Source: Hirudo medicinalis
Lineage: Eukaryota > Annelida > Clitellata > Hirudinida > Hirudinidae
Direction of reading: 5' to 3'
DNA: 64,000 nt
Assembly: GCA_011800805.1 (NCBI GenBank)
Contig: MPNW01000196.1
Coordinates: 195,094-259,093, forward strand
Both the position numbers and the translations under genes were made by a program. How positions within the stretch are numbered: position 1 is the stretch's first letter; each line of letters begins with the position of its first letter. The notes below the pieces were generated by a model. That model saw only the letters and a list, made by a program, of their open reading frames with translations, ran no database searches and was not told the origin of the DNA. Shown piece by piece: positions 13,401 to 25,700 of this stretch.

Positions 13401-16400
13401 TTGACGGTAGTACTATGTAATCATATTGATGAGGTTACTAATCACTGCTATTAGTAATCCTATCACTACGAATTCATATCACAAATGCAAGAACTATTAG
13501 TTAGGAACTTTAATATTTTTTTTCTTCTAACAACCAAAAAGGGACAAACATCATCAGGATGTGACCAATGAAAGATCATGAGGATTCAGCTGTTTCAAAG
13601 TTAATTTACTTCTGTAATCGCTAATTGTTTTAGCTTTATATATATATTAAAATATAATAAATGTAGAAATATATTAAAACCAACGAGTAATATATTTCTA
13701 TTTAATCTCATCGTGGTACCTGACGAAGCTGAGAACCTGGTCGTTTCTCCGTTGGTCTTGCGCTTATTCTTCCTGACAATTTCGCAAGTATATTCCAATT
13801 GATTTGCACAGGCCTTGTGGTAATGCTTGTGGCAGTCTGAACATTTGAAAGCATTTTCTTTTCATTAGATTTTGAAATTTTGTAACAAAACATTGCAAAT
13901 AATTTGTAAATGAAATCCAGTTTATAGATAGAATTATTCAAAGCAAGTAAATAAATACCAAAATAATTGTTTGACATTACGATAAAAAAAAAGTTTAGTG
14001 ATGGATTCAATGGTCATTCGTTAACATAAATAATAAATAATGAAAGTCTTAGGTCAAAACCAGCGACTATAGTAGCATGCAATTGTAGCACCCAAAGTAT
14101 TTCTGTCATTGTTACATTTCAACGTGATTCTACTTCGTGCGTATTCATACCTGTGCAGCTAAGTCCATAATCTCCTACAGAACAAACCAGTCTACCACAC
14201 AGGTGACAATGTTGATCGCTGGAATATCTTGGTGCCACAAAATAGTGGTCCTTCATGAGGCAAATCTGAAGATAATCAACAAGTGCGTATTAAGAAAGTG
14301 AACGGAGAAACCATTTTAAAATATTCCACGATTTATTGCGATGTGTTGAAATAAAGTGCTCAACAAAGTAGTCGAATGCCAGATGAATAAAGCGAGGGTT
14401 CACAACGAAAAAAATCTGCAAACCATTTGCAGTACAACCATCAAATTTTGTAGACAAGTTGAAAACCTCAACTAATTTTCTAAGAACATTCATCAAATCC
14501 TAACCTTATCCTTTGAACTCTGGTATGGAAATGTGCCCTGGGAAAAGCTCGATTTATTCTTCTGTCTGAAGATCGGACATAATTCAAGTTTCTTGGGACC
14601 CAATGTCGTTTGTGGGCAAAACCCAAACATTTTAAAGAATGTTGCAATGCACGAGGCCAGACAAAGGCTGTAGCTATTCCAGGTATCTTTCCTAAGCAAT
14701 CAAATGTAATCATAGATTATAACTAAAAACAAGATATTCAAAACGATAATGATTATTTAAGACTAACAAGCACTCTTCAAAGTGCGGCCAAAGGGACTTG
14801 TCGATGACCAAATTTCTTGCGTATGAGTCCATGTTGTTGCGAAGATCCCTGTCACCAAACAATGAACCTAGACCTGTGTAGATGAATGAATTGTTTTAAA
14901 CATTTTTATCACAATTTGCAAGTGATGCTCAAAAGAAGGTGGTGGTAATGTAGAGCTACAGAAATTGCGACAGAGTACCTTGATTGGTACATGCCTTCAA
15001 GAATCTTACACCTTCTAGGAAGAGTGCGTCCATGACCAAAATAACATTCAACATTAACAAACGGCTTAAAGAATTGACAAGTAAACATTTACTCAATAAA
15101 TAATAGTATAACTAAGGTGAATTAACAAAAAAAATCACTGATTATTTAATTTGCACCTAAAAGCCTTTTAAATTTGAAGTCGTCCAAAAGCGTCTGCACT
15201 AGAGGCAGACAATCTTGATGTATCATTCTCAGAACTGTCAGAATATCTTCCCGTTTCTTGTCTGGTTTTTCCGACTCTAAAAGGATTCTCACTTCCTCTA
15301 CAATTTCTTTCCTGACATCAACCTTCATTGTCTGCAAGCAGATGGTTATAGTAACGATATATATAACGATAAGAACCGATACTATTATATGATAACGTAA
15401 CGTTAGCAGTTTTAACATAAAGAGTTTCAATGTTTTAATTTAGTGCTAATGCTGCAATCACACGTAGATTAAAAAAATTAGACCAAAAAAATAGCAATTG
15501 CTTCTCATGATTGCAAAACAAATGGCAGGAAATGAATAACAGATTCATCGAAGTGTATTAACTTCAGTGTTAAAGTAAGTAAGTAAAGTATTGTTATGTT
15601 TCAACCACATCGTTGACATGCTATTGATTGTTTCTACAAAATTCTTCTAAATCTTGGGATTGATGTTATAAATGTATACAAATAAAATTGTTGTTTACAT
15701 TTTGTCAATGCTTTCAAATTCAAGACGAAAATCAATGAGGAACTCACAGCAGAGTCCTGAAGAAAGGTGCAGTACAGAGAATACAAATGCTGAATCAAAC
15801 CTCTGTTTTTCGCTATCTGCTTCAGCTCAGAGGTGATATAGAGAAGACACTGTCAAGAGGATTATGCTTCATTAATTAATTTCAAAGAGATCAAGGAAAC
15901 GAGAATGTTTACCCGCACTTTTTAATTTTATTTATTTAAAGGTAATAAAGGAGATCATCATATTTCATAATCATTACTCAGGTGACTTTTGCATCAACGA
16001 TCAATATCAATAATAATATCATATGTAACGTAATATCAATAATATTGGTAACTGTTAATTGTTAATATTACAAAACTGACAAATGCTGAAGGATTGCTAT
16101 TGGAGATGAGATAATGGAAAAACACAGAAAGGTGAGCAGGATGCTGCATCAGTTTCTCCAATTTGTCGAATGGACTTTCAGGAAGAGGTTCCTGATTATT
16201 ATTGACAAAAGGTGTTACAATTGATATTGCTGACTTGTCAGATAATTTGTCCTAATTAAAACAATATTTAAAACTAACACCTGTTATTAACATGTCTGAA
16301 TTAAATTATTAAAAATCCAATGTTGAATTTTAGTTGCTTCAGATAACTTTAAACAAAAATCAAGATATTAGTTAATTATCATCTGTTGTTATTAATTCAA

Positions 16401-17423
16401 CAAAACAGTATTGATTTATGATGCATTAGATTGATTTGGTCTCCTAAAATGTTTAAATATTATAATAACATTAATTCCACTAAATGCAGAAATTAAAAAA
16501 TAATAATTGATAAACCAAAAGGAACCTCATCAAAATCATCCTCAAAGTCGTCAAGAGCCTGGATGTTGTGTTGGTGGGGAGTGTTTGGATTATAGAGAAT
16601 GTTACCCATGTAAGAGTTGCTTGGGTCGTTATTAAATAATGGTAGTCCAGGACATTCCTAAAATATGGATTTATGCAAATATTTTGGCCAAATATTTAAA
16701 TTTATTTAAAACTTTACAATGCTTTCTCTTACCTTATATGGTAATCTTACCACCATATTTACGTTATTTATCTATTCATTAAAAATGTCTCACAGATGTT
16801 GGAGAAAGTTCCTTGATGTATGTTTCTGGAATTTCAGTAATGTAATATCTCTGTAGTCCTTTCCTCCTGCTCGTCTCCATCATACTATGTTTTCTCAGGT
16901 AAAAGTTTCCAACAAAATAACCAGCCTTGCCCTGGTTCAAATACGAACATTCAAATTTAGAACCAGTTTATTAAAACACAAATAGGATACAACATATCAA
17001 AACACTCTCACAATTGACTTTGATACTTCTTGCATTTCGCACAAAATCCTTCTGACCACATTGATTTTTGATTGTAGCAAAGATTGATCCACCTCAGAAA
17101 CACTTCCTTCCATTATATTTTTACAGCACTGTTAGAAAACAACATGAAATGATAACTTGTTCTATGTTATTATTCAGAAATAAGAAATTAAGTCATTACT
17201 TCAAAATCCTTTAAGGCCTCCCCACACATTTTTTGGAGAGTTTTTAATTTTTGCAGATGTAATTTCTTCTGCTTTTTCTTCTAATGAAATAGATATCAAA
17301 ATATCAAATTGCAATGCTTAATAACCTCGATCACTGACATTTCGAAAACGATGCATATTCGGGAACTTAAAATTAAATTTATGAAAATTTCACCTCAGTT
17401 GTTGTTTCGACTCTGGCTGGCAT
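6985..17423 (-). CDS. RH-type Rho guanine nucleotide exchange factor (ARHGEF11/12, RhoGEF2 family)
   Basis: Likely Rho exchange factor driven by G-alpha-12/13. Exons, 5' to 3': 17394-17423, 17200-17280, 17012-17128, 16794-16931, 16526-16657, 16081-16251, 15748-15849, 15157-15331, 14768-14873, 14505-14691, 14151-14265, 13720-13836, 13230-13334, 12766-12838, 12386-12516, 11978-12126, 11543-11665, 11240-11365, 10923-11058, 10124-10311, 9646-9949, 9125-9212, 8598-8645, 8177-8244, 7553-7805, 6985-7124; about 1130 aa. The N terminus is Lys-rich and helical. An RH domain (about 200-400) shows HPAHLSVFFHYLISN and GLGSLFGDRDL. A C1 domain (about 419-470) has its zinc ligands (CHLC, CTDC, HYHKAC, closing C). 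DH (about 594-800) shows ELVTSETAHVRFLK and VMQRISKYPML. PH (about 830-980) opens LDLTNHKLMFEGPLKWQV. Domain order matches insect RhoGEF2, but no PDZ was found; exons upstream of 17423 are possible. Phases agree except exon 24 to 25; the exon 16 donor (GTGCTT) is weak and the last exon is inferred. Confidence 0.88.
7247..7410 (+). repeat. LINE-tail relic and (ATT/ATC)n microsatellite in the last RhoGEF intron
   Basis: The stretch ACGCTATGCACATGGCGCC near 7252 is a diverged copy of the LINE terminus at 6008. It is followed by about 130 bases of ATT, ATC and ACC triplets. A short LINE insertion whose tail expanded into a microsatellite explains both. Confidence 0.6.
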
Positions 17424-18944
17424 TTCTGTCTCTAACGGCGTAACAAAAAGAGAAAGACGCCCCACGACTGAGCGCCCAAAGTTGTAGGTTAAAGTTTGGG
17501 TAGCAAAAACAGAAAAATAAATAGACGTTTAACTACATTCAATTGTCCAATTGTTATATAGATTGAAAATTTCATCAGTTAACGAAAATCCCTTCTGCAA
17601 TCAATATCACGAAATCACAGAACGCTAGCAAGACAACCATTCGCAGCTTACAGTACTAGTGCCGCCCAACAGCAGATAAATGGTCAGACAATACATTGAA
17701 TGGTTTGGTTATATTTGGTTACTACATATCTGCCTCTGTAAACGGTATGTTACACTTTACCGAAATACTCAAGAGCCCACGCTTAGGACAATCCAAATGT
17801 GGCTACCTCAAGTCGATGTTGGGTGGCTGCGGACGAGGACAATAATTCATAAATAAATAAATTAAAATTTAGATTTTAGAACGTTCAATTATTTATATTC
17901 GTTATTACTTAAGCTCTTGAATAAAATCTCATACATAGGACGGAGGTTATGGCTTAAACGGCTGGGGTTTTTGAGCAGTATTCATAACCAAATCAGTTCA
18001 GAGAAGTGCAACTCCCGACCATAGTCTAATGATAAATACGTTTGTCATGCGGTGCTCTTTTACATTTACAAATATATCGAATTTCGACAAGTCGGTACAT
18101 AACAAGATGATGATGGCGATGATCATATTACATTTCTGCTTTATTGATTCAACCAGAGGCACACCCAGAATTTTTTTATGGTGGGGTTGTTTTTTGAAGA
18201 ATTTTTTTAAAGTTTTTAGCTTTACAGATACGATTTTTCTAATGTTGTGTCGATAATATTTGTTAAATAGCGTGATATCGATAATTAAAGCAAGTTAACA
18301 ATTTTGGGGTTTATAAAACCCCTGGGTATGCCCCTGGATTCAACTAATGACCATGTTAAGATAATGTCGGATGGATTCAAATAAGTGTGCGCGGAAATCG
18401 ATACATGATTAATAACTGGGTTACAGACGCCCATCTCTGCTTGACGTATGTTGTTTAATTATGCTAATTTTAAAAAGGAATTCTGAATATATTTGTCATG
18501 GATTTTTTTAAATTTTCCTACTACTGCTGATTATAAAATCTATCAAATTTTAGCGATAGTGAATTTAATAAGAAGTGTTGTTACTTAATTAACAGTTAAC
18601 GTTCCGCTAGCATAATGAAAGCAGAGAAAACTGCTTTTAAGGAGTGGATTTTCACAAAACAATGATTAACCAGCGGATGTTAACCACTCTCAAAAGTTGA
18701 AAATCAAAGTGGAGAAAGAGAAAAACCTGGGATGGCCTGATGCTCATTAAATTTAAATGGCAGAAAAAATATTGGAAAAGAAACAAATATTATGGCCTCT
18801 ATAAGGTGAAAATATTTATTATAATCCTTTTTCTTTGTATATTGTATCACAATTGTTGAATGATAATTTTCATAATTTTTTGTAGAAATAATTTGGAGAA
18901 GTTTTTATTTTTTGAAATCTTATTTCATGAATTTCTTTTGAAAG
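17424..18944. other. Intergenic region between RhoGEF and first RGS gene
   Basis: The two genes are transcribed away from each other, so both promoters or 5' exons should lie here. No upstream coding exon could be supported for either. A PDZ exon for the RhoGEF was looked for and not seen. Open frames here (for example 18029-18256) have no family signature. Confidence 0.45.
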
Positions 18945-19919
18945 AAATAAATTGGGTGTTGAACTGAGGACAGATGGATGGGCATTTAGCTTCGACTTTC
19001 TTCTGAACGACGAAGCCGGCGTTGCAACTTTCATGAAGTTTCTCCGCACCGAAAGAAACTCTTTGAGTCTTATTTTCTGGCTCAAATGCAGGAACTTTAA
19101 GAAGCTCTACGAACTGAAGGCTAAAAACAAAAGGATCAAAGCTGCCATGAAGAACATTTACAAAAAACACATTAAAGAAAAATCATCGGCTGCAGTCGAT
19201 CTTCCGTCGGAAATGAGAAAGCAAATCCATGATAAAATGAGCAATGACATTTCTTTGCTTTACAACCTGTTTGATCCTGCCCAGAAGAGAGTACTTACAT
19301 ATTATTCTTTCTAGTTGCTACGTGTATTTTCTCATCACTTGAAATGTTGCTTAAAATTGATATTTGTGTATTGTAATCAATTCAATTAATATTAGTTATA
19401 TGATCATGTAAACTACAAACAAAAATTGATATAGATTGGTAAATGTATTGCTTAGATAATAGCATGTATTTTAGATGATAGAGAATTTTGGTTATCTTTG
19501 AAAATCTTTATAAATATCTGGCTAAATATTGTCATTATTTACAAACAAATCAATATAAAATTGTGATTTGTTAAATCTATTTCGATTCTTTTTATTTTAC
19601 CCACTTCAAAGTATTGATCTCAATTTTTTTAATGTGTCGTGTTCGAATCCCATCGAACTGCCACAATCGCCCTTGGGAAAGAGCGCTATATAAATGTTTA
19701 ACAAAAGCTATGTAAATGAGCTGCATTTACCTTTTCTAATTAATATTTGTTAAATTTCAGGTATATTTGGCAATGTATAAGGAATCGTATGGATCCTTTC
19801 TAACGTCAAAATGGTTTCTTGAGGCTGCTGCAAGGGAATCGAATAAATTAAAATTTAAGAATTCGAAACTTAAGGCCTTCCACGTTTTTCTAAAAAAGAA
19901 CAGAATTTTGTGTCTATAA
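18945..19919 (+). CDS. RGS-domain-only paralogue (RGS copy A), 5' end not found
   Basis: Predicted G-alpha GTPase-activating domain. Exon 18945-19290 ends at a GTACTT donor, and exon 19761-19919 follows a TTTCAG acceptor; phase is kept and the stop is TAA. The RGS core is complete: FSFDFLLNDEAGVATFMKFL, LIFWLKCRNFKKL, and after the intron LAMYKESYGSFL. The intron falls at the same codon as in the two other RGS genes downstream (after DPAQKR, equivalent to DAAQRH in copy B and DSAQMH in copy C). A short Lys-rich tail ends the protein. No Met or upstream exon was identified: the frame is closed by a stop at 18928 and an AAAG acceptor at 18943-18944 is only a guess. It could be a truncated gene, a gene with an unseen 5' exon, or an early pseudogene, although the RGS frame has no disruption. 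Confidence 0.7.
19628..19735 (+). mobile_element. SINE-like repeat, copy 1
   Basis: Matches 58160-58300 over the motif TGTCGTGTTCGAA, a box-B-like signal of tRNA-derived SINEs, then CTTGGGAA, GAGCGCTAT and a tail with AACAAAA and GAGCTGCATTTAC. It sits in the intron of the RGS-only gene. No upstream box A is clear in this copy, so it is 5' truncated. Confidence 0.5.
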
Positions 19920-20160
19920 ATTCAAATTGAGTTACATGCTTTTCTTAAATTTAGAATACTATTGTTGGTCGAAAGAAGACATTTTACTTGTTTTTATTTG
20001 TTGTATCGCACCGGTCTATCTATCGAAAACTATAGGATAAAATTAAGAAACGGCTTTTTTCCAACTTATTTGTGATAATACAACATTCGCATGACTTAGA
20101 GTGGGTGCTAATAATTAACATACTCTTTATATAAAATGCAATTCATCTTAAAATAATCTA

Positions 20161-20300
20161 ATAATGGGAGTAATGCTTACAAGTATGGAACCCCATTTAA
20201 AGAAAAATATTGAACGAGTGCAGATAAGAGCAACAAGAATGATTAAAGGTATAGAAGAGATTAAGAAGCTGTTAACTGACAAATTTCGAAATAAGGAGAA
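20161..20300 (+). mobile_element. LINE ORF2 C-terminal fragment
   Basis: Reads MEPHLKKNIERVQIRATRMI, the conserved C-terminal block found after the reverse transcriptase in jockey/CR1-like non-LTR retrotransposons (usually VWNPHLKK...RRATKMI). Nothing of the RT domain is attached, so this is a short remnant. Confidence 0.6.
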
Positions 20301-20348
20301 GCAGAGGTCCTCATAGAAATATTCAAGACATTAACAGCAGCGCCGGAT

Positions 20349-20963
20349 TTACCCAGGTGGAGGTCCCGGTGCAGTGTGGTGATGAAGGTCCAGAAGTCCC
20401 GACCATGCCTTAATCTGACAATGATTAACAGGTAGAAAAGATTTATCACCTGAACGTTTCTTGGAGGCTACCAAAAGTAGATCCACAAGAGGGCAACGGG
20501 TATTCTGAAGAACAATTACTTCAACACTAGAGTCGCTAGAGCCGTTGACTCCACCCAAATGACGGCCTTGCAATGTTGCCCAACATCCGGGGTGTCTGCC
20601 TAACTGGTCATTTGATGACCTGTCTTTTGCTTTTTCATGACCCAAATTGACATAATTTGGTTGCTTGTAGGTGTACACCCCAGTGGGGATGCAGCTACTA
20701 GGCTGGTGGGTATCTTCAAAATTTGTGGGAATAAACACTCCAATCGAGGAGGAAGGGAATAAATCCATGATGCTCTGCCAGAACCGTTGCAGATTATTCC
20801 GTTTATGTGTCTCCTGAACAATTTGTGTCCCTTTCAACAATTCAATAAAACTCCCATATCTCCAAATCGCCCAAATGTTACTGTGTAGTCGATGGATGGC
20901 GAGATTTATTGAGGAGCAGCTAGGTTTTTTGCAGCTAGACTGACAACTGATTACAAAAAACAC
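20349..20963 (-). other. 204-codon open frame of unknown nature
   Basis: Long for an AT-rich region and less AT-rich than its flanks. The predicted product has no domain I recognise; it is rich in Ser, His and Cys, with no clear helix or membrane segment. It follows directly after a LINE fragment and precedes a terminal-inverted-repeat element, so transposon-derived sequence is as likely as a gene. No splice or poly(A) context was found. Confidence 0.25.
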
Positions 20964-21170
20964 TTGTTAGTGCGATACAATTGGTAATTTGAAGGCACAA
21001 ATAGTCTTTAAGGCGTCTGAGGCTGTTTTACCAAATACTTGGAAGTATCCTCCAATATGAGCAATATTACATCGCCAGTTGTTAAATAAAATAAATTAAT
21101 GTGTTATAGAACACATTCTTATTACTTTTTTCGTAAATAAATGAATACAACAAATAATTAAGTTATGTAT

Positions 21171-21958
21171 TGGGCATTCCATGTCAAATCAACACAACAT
21201 CTAACATCACTATTTTGGAGTTTGCCGAAATTTAGCGCAGTTGTTAAACTAGATGAATGTTGCGGCCGAGGTAAATGTCGACTAGACGAAGAGTTCGCTA
21301 CACAGTTTATTGACAACAACAGCAATAATATTCAGATTCACAACTCGACGATAATGTCCAGACTAACAATAGGACATGTTCACTAACAGCACGGCTACTA
21401 TGTAGCAGCGAAGTAGTAAGAAACGAGAATCTAAGTAGAATGGTACACAAGGGCCAGAACAAGAGTAAGAGGTTGAGTCGCTTCTCCTGGTCCCTTATAC
21501 AGACAATCCAAAGGAATGGCGTTAAGCTCCTCACACAAAGGCTTCGCGGTCAAACACTGGAGAGTGCAGAGAGTAATCTCGTCCTGCACGCCTAGGGCGA
21601 AGTTCAGTGTCATGCTCGGGGAGCTAGTTGTGTGCTCCAAACAATTGCGTGTGCTCCAAACAATTGCTCTTTTTGAGCAATGATTATGCTCTTTTTTAAA
21701 AAATTAAAATTTTAGATTTTTTTTGTCAATCGGTGTCAGAAATATGAATCGTTGAACTTTCACCAAATGCCAACACCTCGCTATGGCTGAGAGGTTGCAT
21801 GTTTGGTTCTAGAAAACCAAGAAGGAAAATATATATATCAAATTAAAGGTTTTTGAAGGCTCTGCTTACTTAGAATATTTTATTTTCAGTATTTAAAAAT
21901 ATATTGTCAATTAAATCCTTTAAAAATTGCGAATTGCTAATTTGACGTGGAATGCCCC
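21171..21958. mobile_element. Non-autonomous DNA transposon with ~18-bp terminal inverted repeats
   Basis: The left end GGGCATTCCATGTCAAAT (about 21173) and right end ATTTGACGTGGAATGCCC (about 21939-21956) are inverted copies with one mismatch. The same left end occurs at about 27384. There is no transposase inside. The middle holds an LTR-like block (21240-21640), probably a nested insertion. Target-site duplication is unclear. Confidence 0.6.
21240..21640. repeat. LTR-like repeat block, copy 2 (nested)
   Basis: Less AT-rich than its surroundings. It shares the AGTTCGCTACA...TTTATT.ACAACAAC patch with about 717-752. It interrupts the terminal-inverted-repeat element. No coding capacity of a retroelement was seen, so it may be a solo LTR or a second MITE. 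Confidence 0.35.
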
Positions 21959-22722
21959 ATATATTAACAACAACATTCTTATTACTTTTTTTGTAAAAAA
22001 TAAATAGAACAGATACATAATATAAGTTGTTGTAAATAATAAGTTTGCTATTATCCCTCTATCATGTTCAAATGATGTTACTTTAATTTGTTATTAGGTC
22101 GCATTATGGCTAGAAAATTATATCTAGTCGATATTACAGCCCGCAATTTGAACTAAATTAATAATAAAATTATCATTTAGAATATAACTTTTTTGCAAAC
22201 TTGCATTGCCTTTTCACACGCCTCACAATTTCTCTTTGTTTTTTGTTTTGTAATTTTAATAAATTTAAAATTTGTTCATCCAATTACCTAGAAGCGACTT
22301 AATCACGTGGTATTCTACCTCTCATTTTAAAGTTTTGTTTTGGTTTTGCTTGGTTGCGCGAACCTGGCCATCGTTCAGTTTTTAGCATCTGGATAATTGT
22401 AATTGGATTTTATGTGGGTTGTTTTAAATGTGACTAATTATTTTAAAAATTGAATTTTTATAAATGAATATTTCATGGTTAACTGTAGCAACTAAAACTA
22501 GAACGTCACTTTACGATTTTTGCTTAAGTTAAACTTAATTCAAGATTTTATTACTCCGTGTTTTATGAACAATGTCGAAGATGTGTAAATCACTTAACTC
22601 GCGTTTTATGTTTTGCGTAATCAAGTAACTTTAAAAACAAGTTTCTTTTGGATGTCATTTGTATAAAGTGTGCCCATATATTCAATTTAATAATGTTGCA
22701 TTTTCAATATATTTGCTTGCAG
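21959..22722 (+). other. 5' region of the RGS12-like gene
   Basis: No coding sequence is seen. A TTGCAG acceptor at 22717-22722, just before the proposed start codon, indicates that at least one non-coding 5' exon lies upstream, presumably in this interval, but I cannot place it. Confidence 0.4.
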
Positions 22723-22724
22723 AA

Positions 22725-25700
22725 ATGTATGGGTACAGGGGCCCTAATTGTGTTCCTATAATAAGAGAAATTTGGATTAAGAAAGATGAGTTTGGTTTTG
22801 GCTTCAGCATTGCTGGTGAAAATCCATGTCACATAAACAACGTTGTTCCTGGAAGTCCAGCCGACAGAGCTGGCTTGAAACAAATGGAATTTATTATTTT
22901 AATCAGTAAGTTCAATAATGACTGGTCTTTGAAATATTTTGTGGTTAAAAATTCTAATTTGATAAGTGATAAGTTGTAGGTGATGGACTTATCAATTCAC
23001 TACACATATTCAGATCAAAATTATTTTTTTGAGGAATCAGCTTTGTTTATTTATGCATAGTCATTATTTTTAAGATTCTAAATGATTTTTAGATGGTAAA
23101 AATGTCAGACAATTGTCTCATGAGAACATCCTCAAGGAATTGAATCATTCAGGAAATGTACTCAAGCTGGGTATGTATGAGAGCAAACTCAACTCTTCAG
23201 CAAGTCTTGGCTTAGCCAAACCTCAGATGCAAAATTACCAGTGCCAATTAGATTATGGCTTTGAAAATGCTTATAGACTGAATCGTGAGCCTTTTCATGA
23301 TGCTCAATGGAAAGGACAAAATAATCAGAATGTCAATGCAAGGCTAGCTGGCAAACAGCCAGTGACTTCAGCATTTGAGGGTCAAAGGCTTATGGATCAA
23401 AGTGTGGATGATGAAGGTTCGGGGTCGGAAGATAAATATCCTTTGCGGAAAGAAAGGTCTGCTGAAGTGGGTTTGGCCAAGAACAAGCTCAGATCTTACT
23501 GTAGGGACAAATATTCTGAAGCTACTACCAAGCATGTGGGGACAAGAGGAAGTGTTGAACCAGTGCAAAGACCATTGATGGAAAAGCTGAACAATGTTTC
23601 TGATCTCATGAAAGACTCTCCAGTTATTACAAACAGACAAAAGTCTGAGACAAGTAAACCAAAATCTGACAAAGAGAATAAAGCATATAAACAGCTGAAT
23701 GTCAGTCAAGAAAATATGCTTCAAAAGAAAGAAACCATTTTATTACAGGGCAAAGAAGGTTTGAGTGCTAATGCAGGCAGCATTTCGTGGTTTGTGGTAA
23801 ACTACATCAGTTCCACTGACGTTCCGATCGATCTTCGGAAAAGGTCTCACGCGGACGCGGCCTCGGTAGCAGCAAAGCGTGCCCATTCTTCAAAGGGAGG
23901 GGAACGAGTAGCTCTAATGTTTGCACATCCTGAAGGCATTAAGGTGATCAACAGGTCTCGCCAATTGATAGGAAGTTATGGCATGGAAAGCATCAAATGG
24001 TGTGGAGAGCCACCATCTTCAGAAGAAGGAACAATGTTTGTCATTGTCATTGCTTCTGAGGAGCGACCTTACTGCAGTACTTGTCACATATTTCGGATCG
24101 ATCAGTCTGCCGTGCAACACTCTAGGCACTTTCCCTTAGCAAGAATTTTTGGAATCGAGTGTAGCACCAGCTCTGACCACACATGTTTGGAGTTTCCAAA
24201 GACAGTTGATGAAGTAATTTGCTGCATTGCTCCATGTGTTGGACAGATGAAAGACAAAGGATCGAGCAATTCTAAGTGGCATGGTGGTAAAAGAGCGGAC
24301 TCGGTTAGTAACGAGGGTTTGGGAAGAGAATTTCTAAAGCAGGAGAAAATGAAGTTTTTTGACCGCGACCAAGACGGAGGCCCCGACCTTGATGCGAACG
24401 AACCGCCTCATGTTCCTGCCCGGAAGCCTCTTATCAATTCTCAAAACTCTATATTGAAATCTTTCATTCCAACACCTTCAAAAGTCAACATGATTAAAAA
24501 TGAGTTTCAACCAACCCCAAATAAAACAATCTTTACATCTACACCTTGCAAACCCTTACCTTATCAGAAAAATGACAACAATATTGAGAGAAGAGTTGCT
24601 GAAATTTCTCAAAATTCTGGTTTGACACATCTAGCTGTTTTACCTAGGGATATTCAAAATGATTCCAATTTGTTGCAAAACAAATCCATATGCTCATCGT
24701 TTGAAGGCTATCTAGACAGCATTGAGAAATGTAATAAAAAAGATAGAAGCAATGAAGAGAATGAATTTCCTAAGAAGCTGAGTCTTTCATCTGGAGATAT
24801 CAACAAGATGCAAGAAGTCGACGTTGGTCGTGCAGAACAGTGGGCTCTGAATTTTGAGTTTCTTTTGAATGATGAAGCTGGAGTTGCTACTTTTATGGAG
24901 TTCTTGAAGAAAGAATATTGTTCAGAGAATTTGTCATTCTGGCTCAAATGTAAAAACTTCAAGCAGCTGTTTAATTCTTCAAATGTGAACAATAAAGCTA
25001 TTGTAGATGCCATAAAAAAAATCCATGATACCCACATCAGCCAAAATGCCCCATACGAAGTAAATATTGATTATAACACAAGGAAATTGATAGAAAGTCG
25101 AATGAATGAGGATCCTTCTGCTCTTTGTGATATTTTCGATGCTGCTCAGAGGCATGTGAGTTTGTTATGCATTAATCAATTTTGTGTTAAGTACTATCAA
25201 TCTATATTAATCTGAACTTTTTCTGTACAATCTTGATAGATTCAACAGCTGATGAAGCAGGACAAATATGTTCGCTTCAAGACTTCTGATCTCTACAATC
25301 AAGCACTAATTGATGAACAGAGTGGAAAGCCATTCGAGCATCCGAGCCCTGTCACGTCCGAGGGTATTTTAGTCAAAGCAGAACTAGTAAATGAAAAGCC
25401 TAAACAGGAGAAACGGAAGTCTTTGTTGAATTTCTGGAAAGGACGGAAATCTTTTATTCAGTCGCTCAATGAAAATGTAAATCAGGCAGATCAACAAGAT
25501 GAGAGATGTTCATTGAAAAGTTCAGGCAGCAACAGTCTTAGACCATTATCTCTGAGCTCCACCAACTCACTCAGTCTTAAGAGAGGAAAGAATGCCGAAT
25601 GCTTTTGTGGAGCTGTGTTGCCACAAACTGGTGTCATGGCACGTATCCCAACATCTAATCGTGGAACAGTTGCTGAATGTTTATCTAAGCTCGGATCTAA

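Noticed and set aside
18029..18256. 75-codon frame upstream of the RGS-only gene as its first exon
   Set aside because: No PDZ-like sequence and no in-phase donor leading to the RGS exon.
23368..23724. 118-codon minus-strand frame within the RGS12-like gene
   Set aside because: It is the shadow of the plus-strand PDZ-PTB linker, which has splice and domain support.
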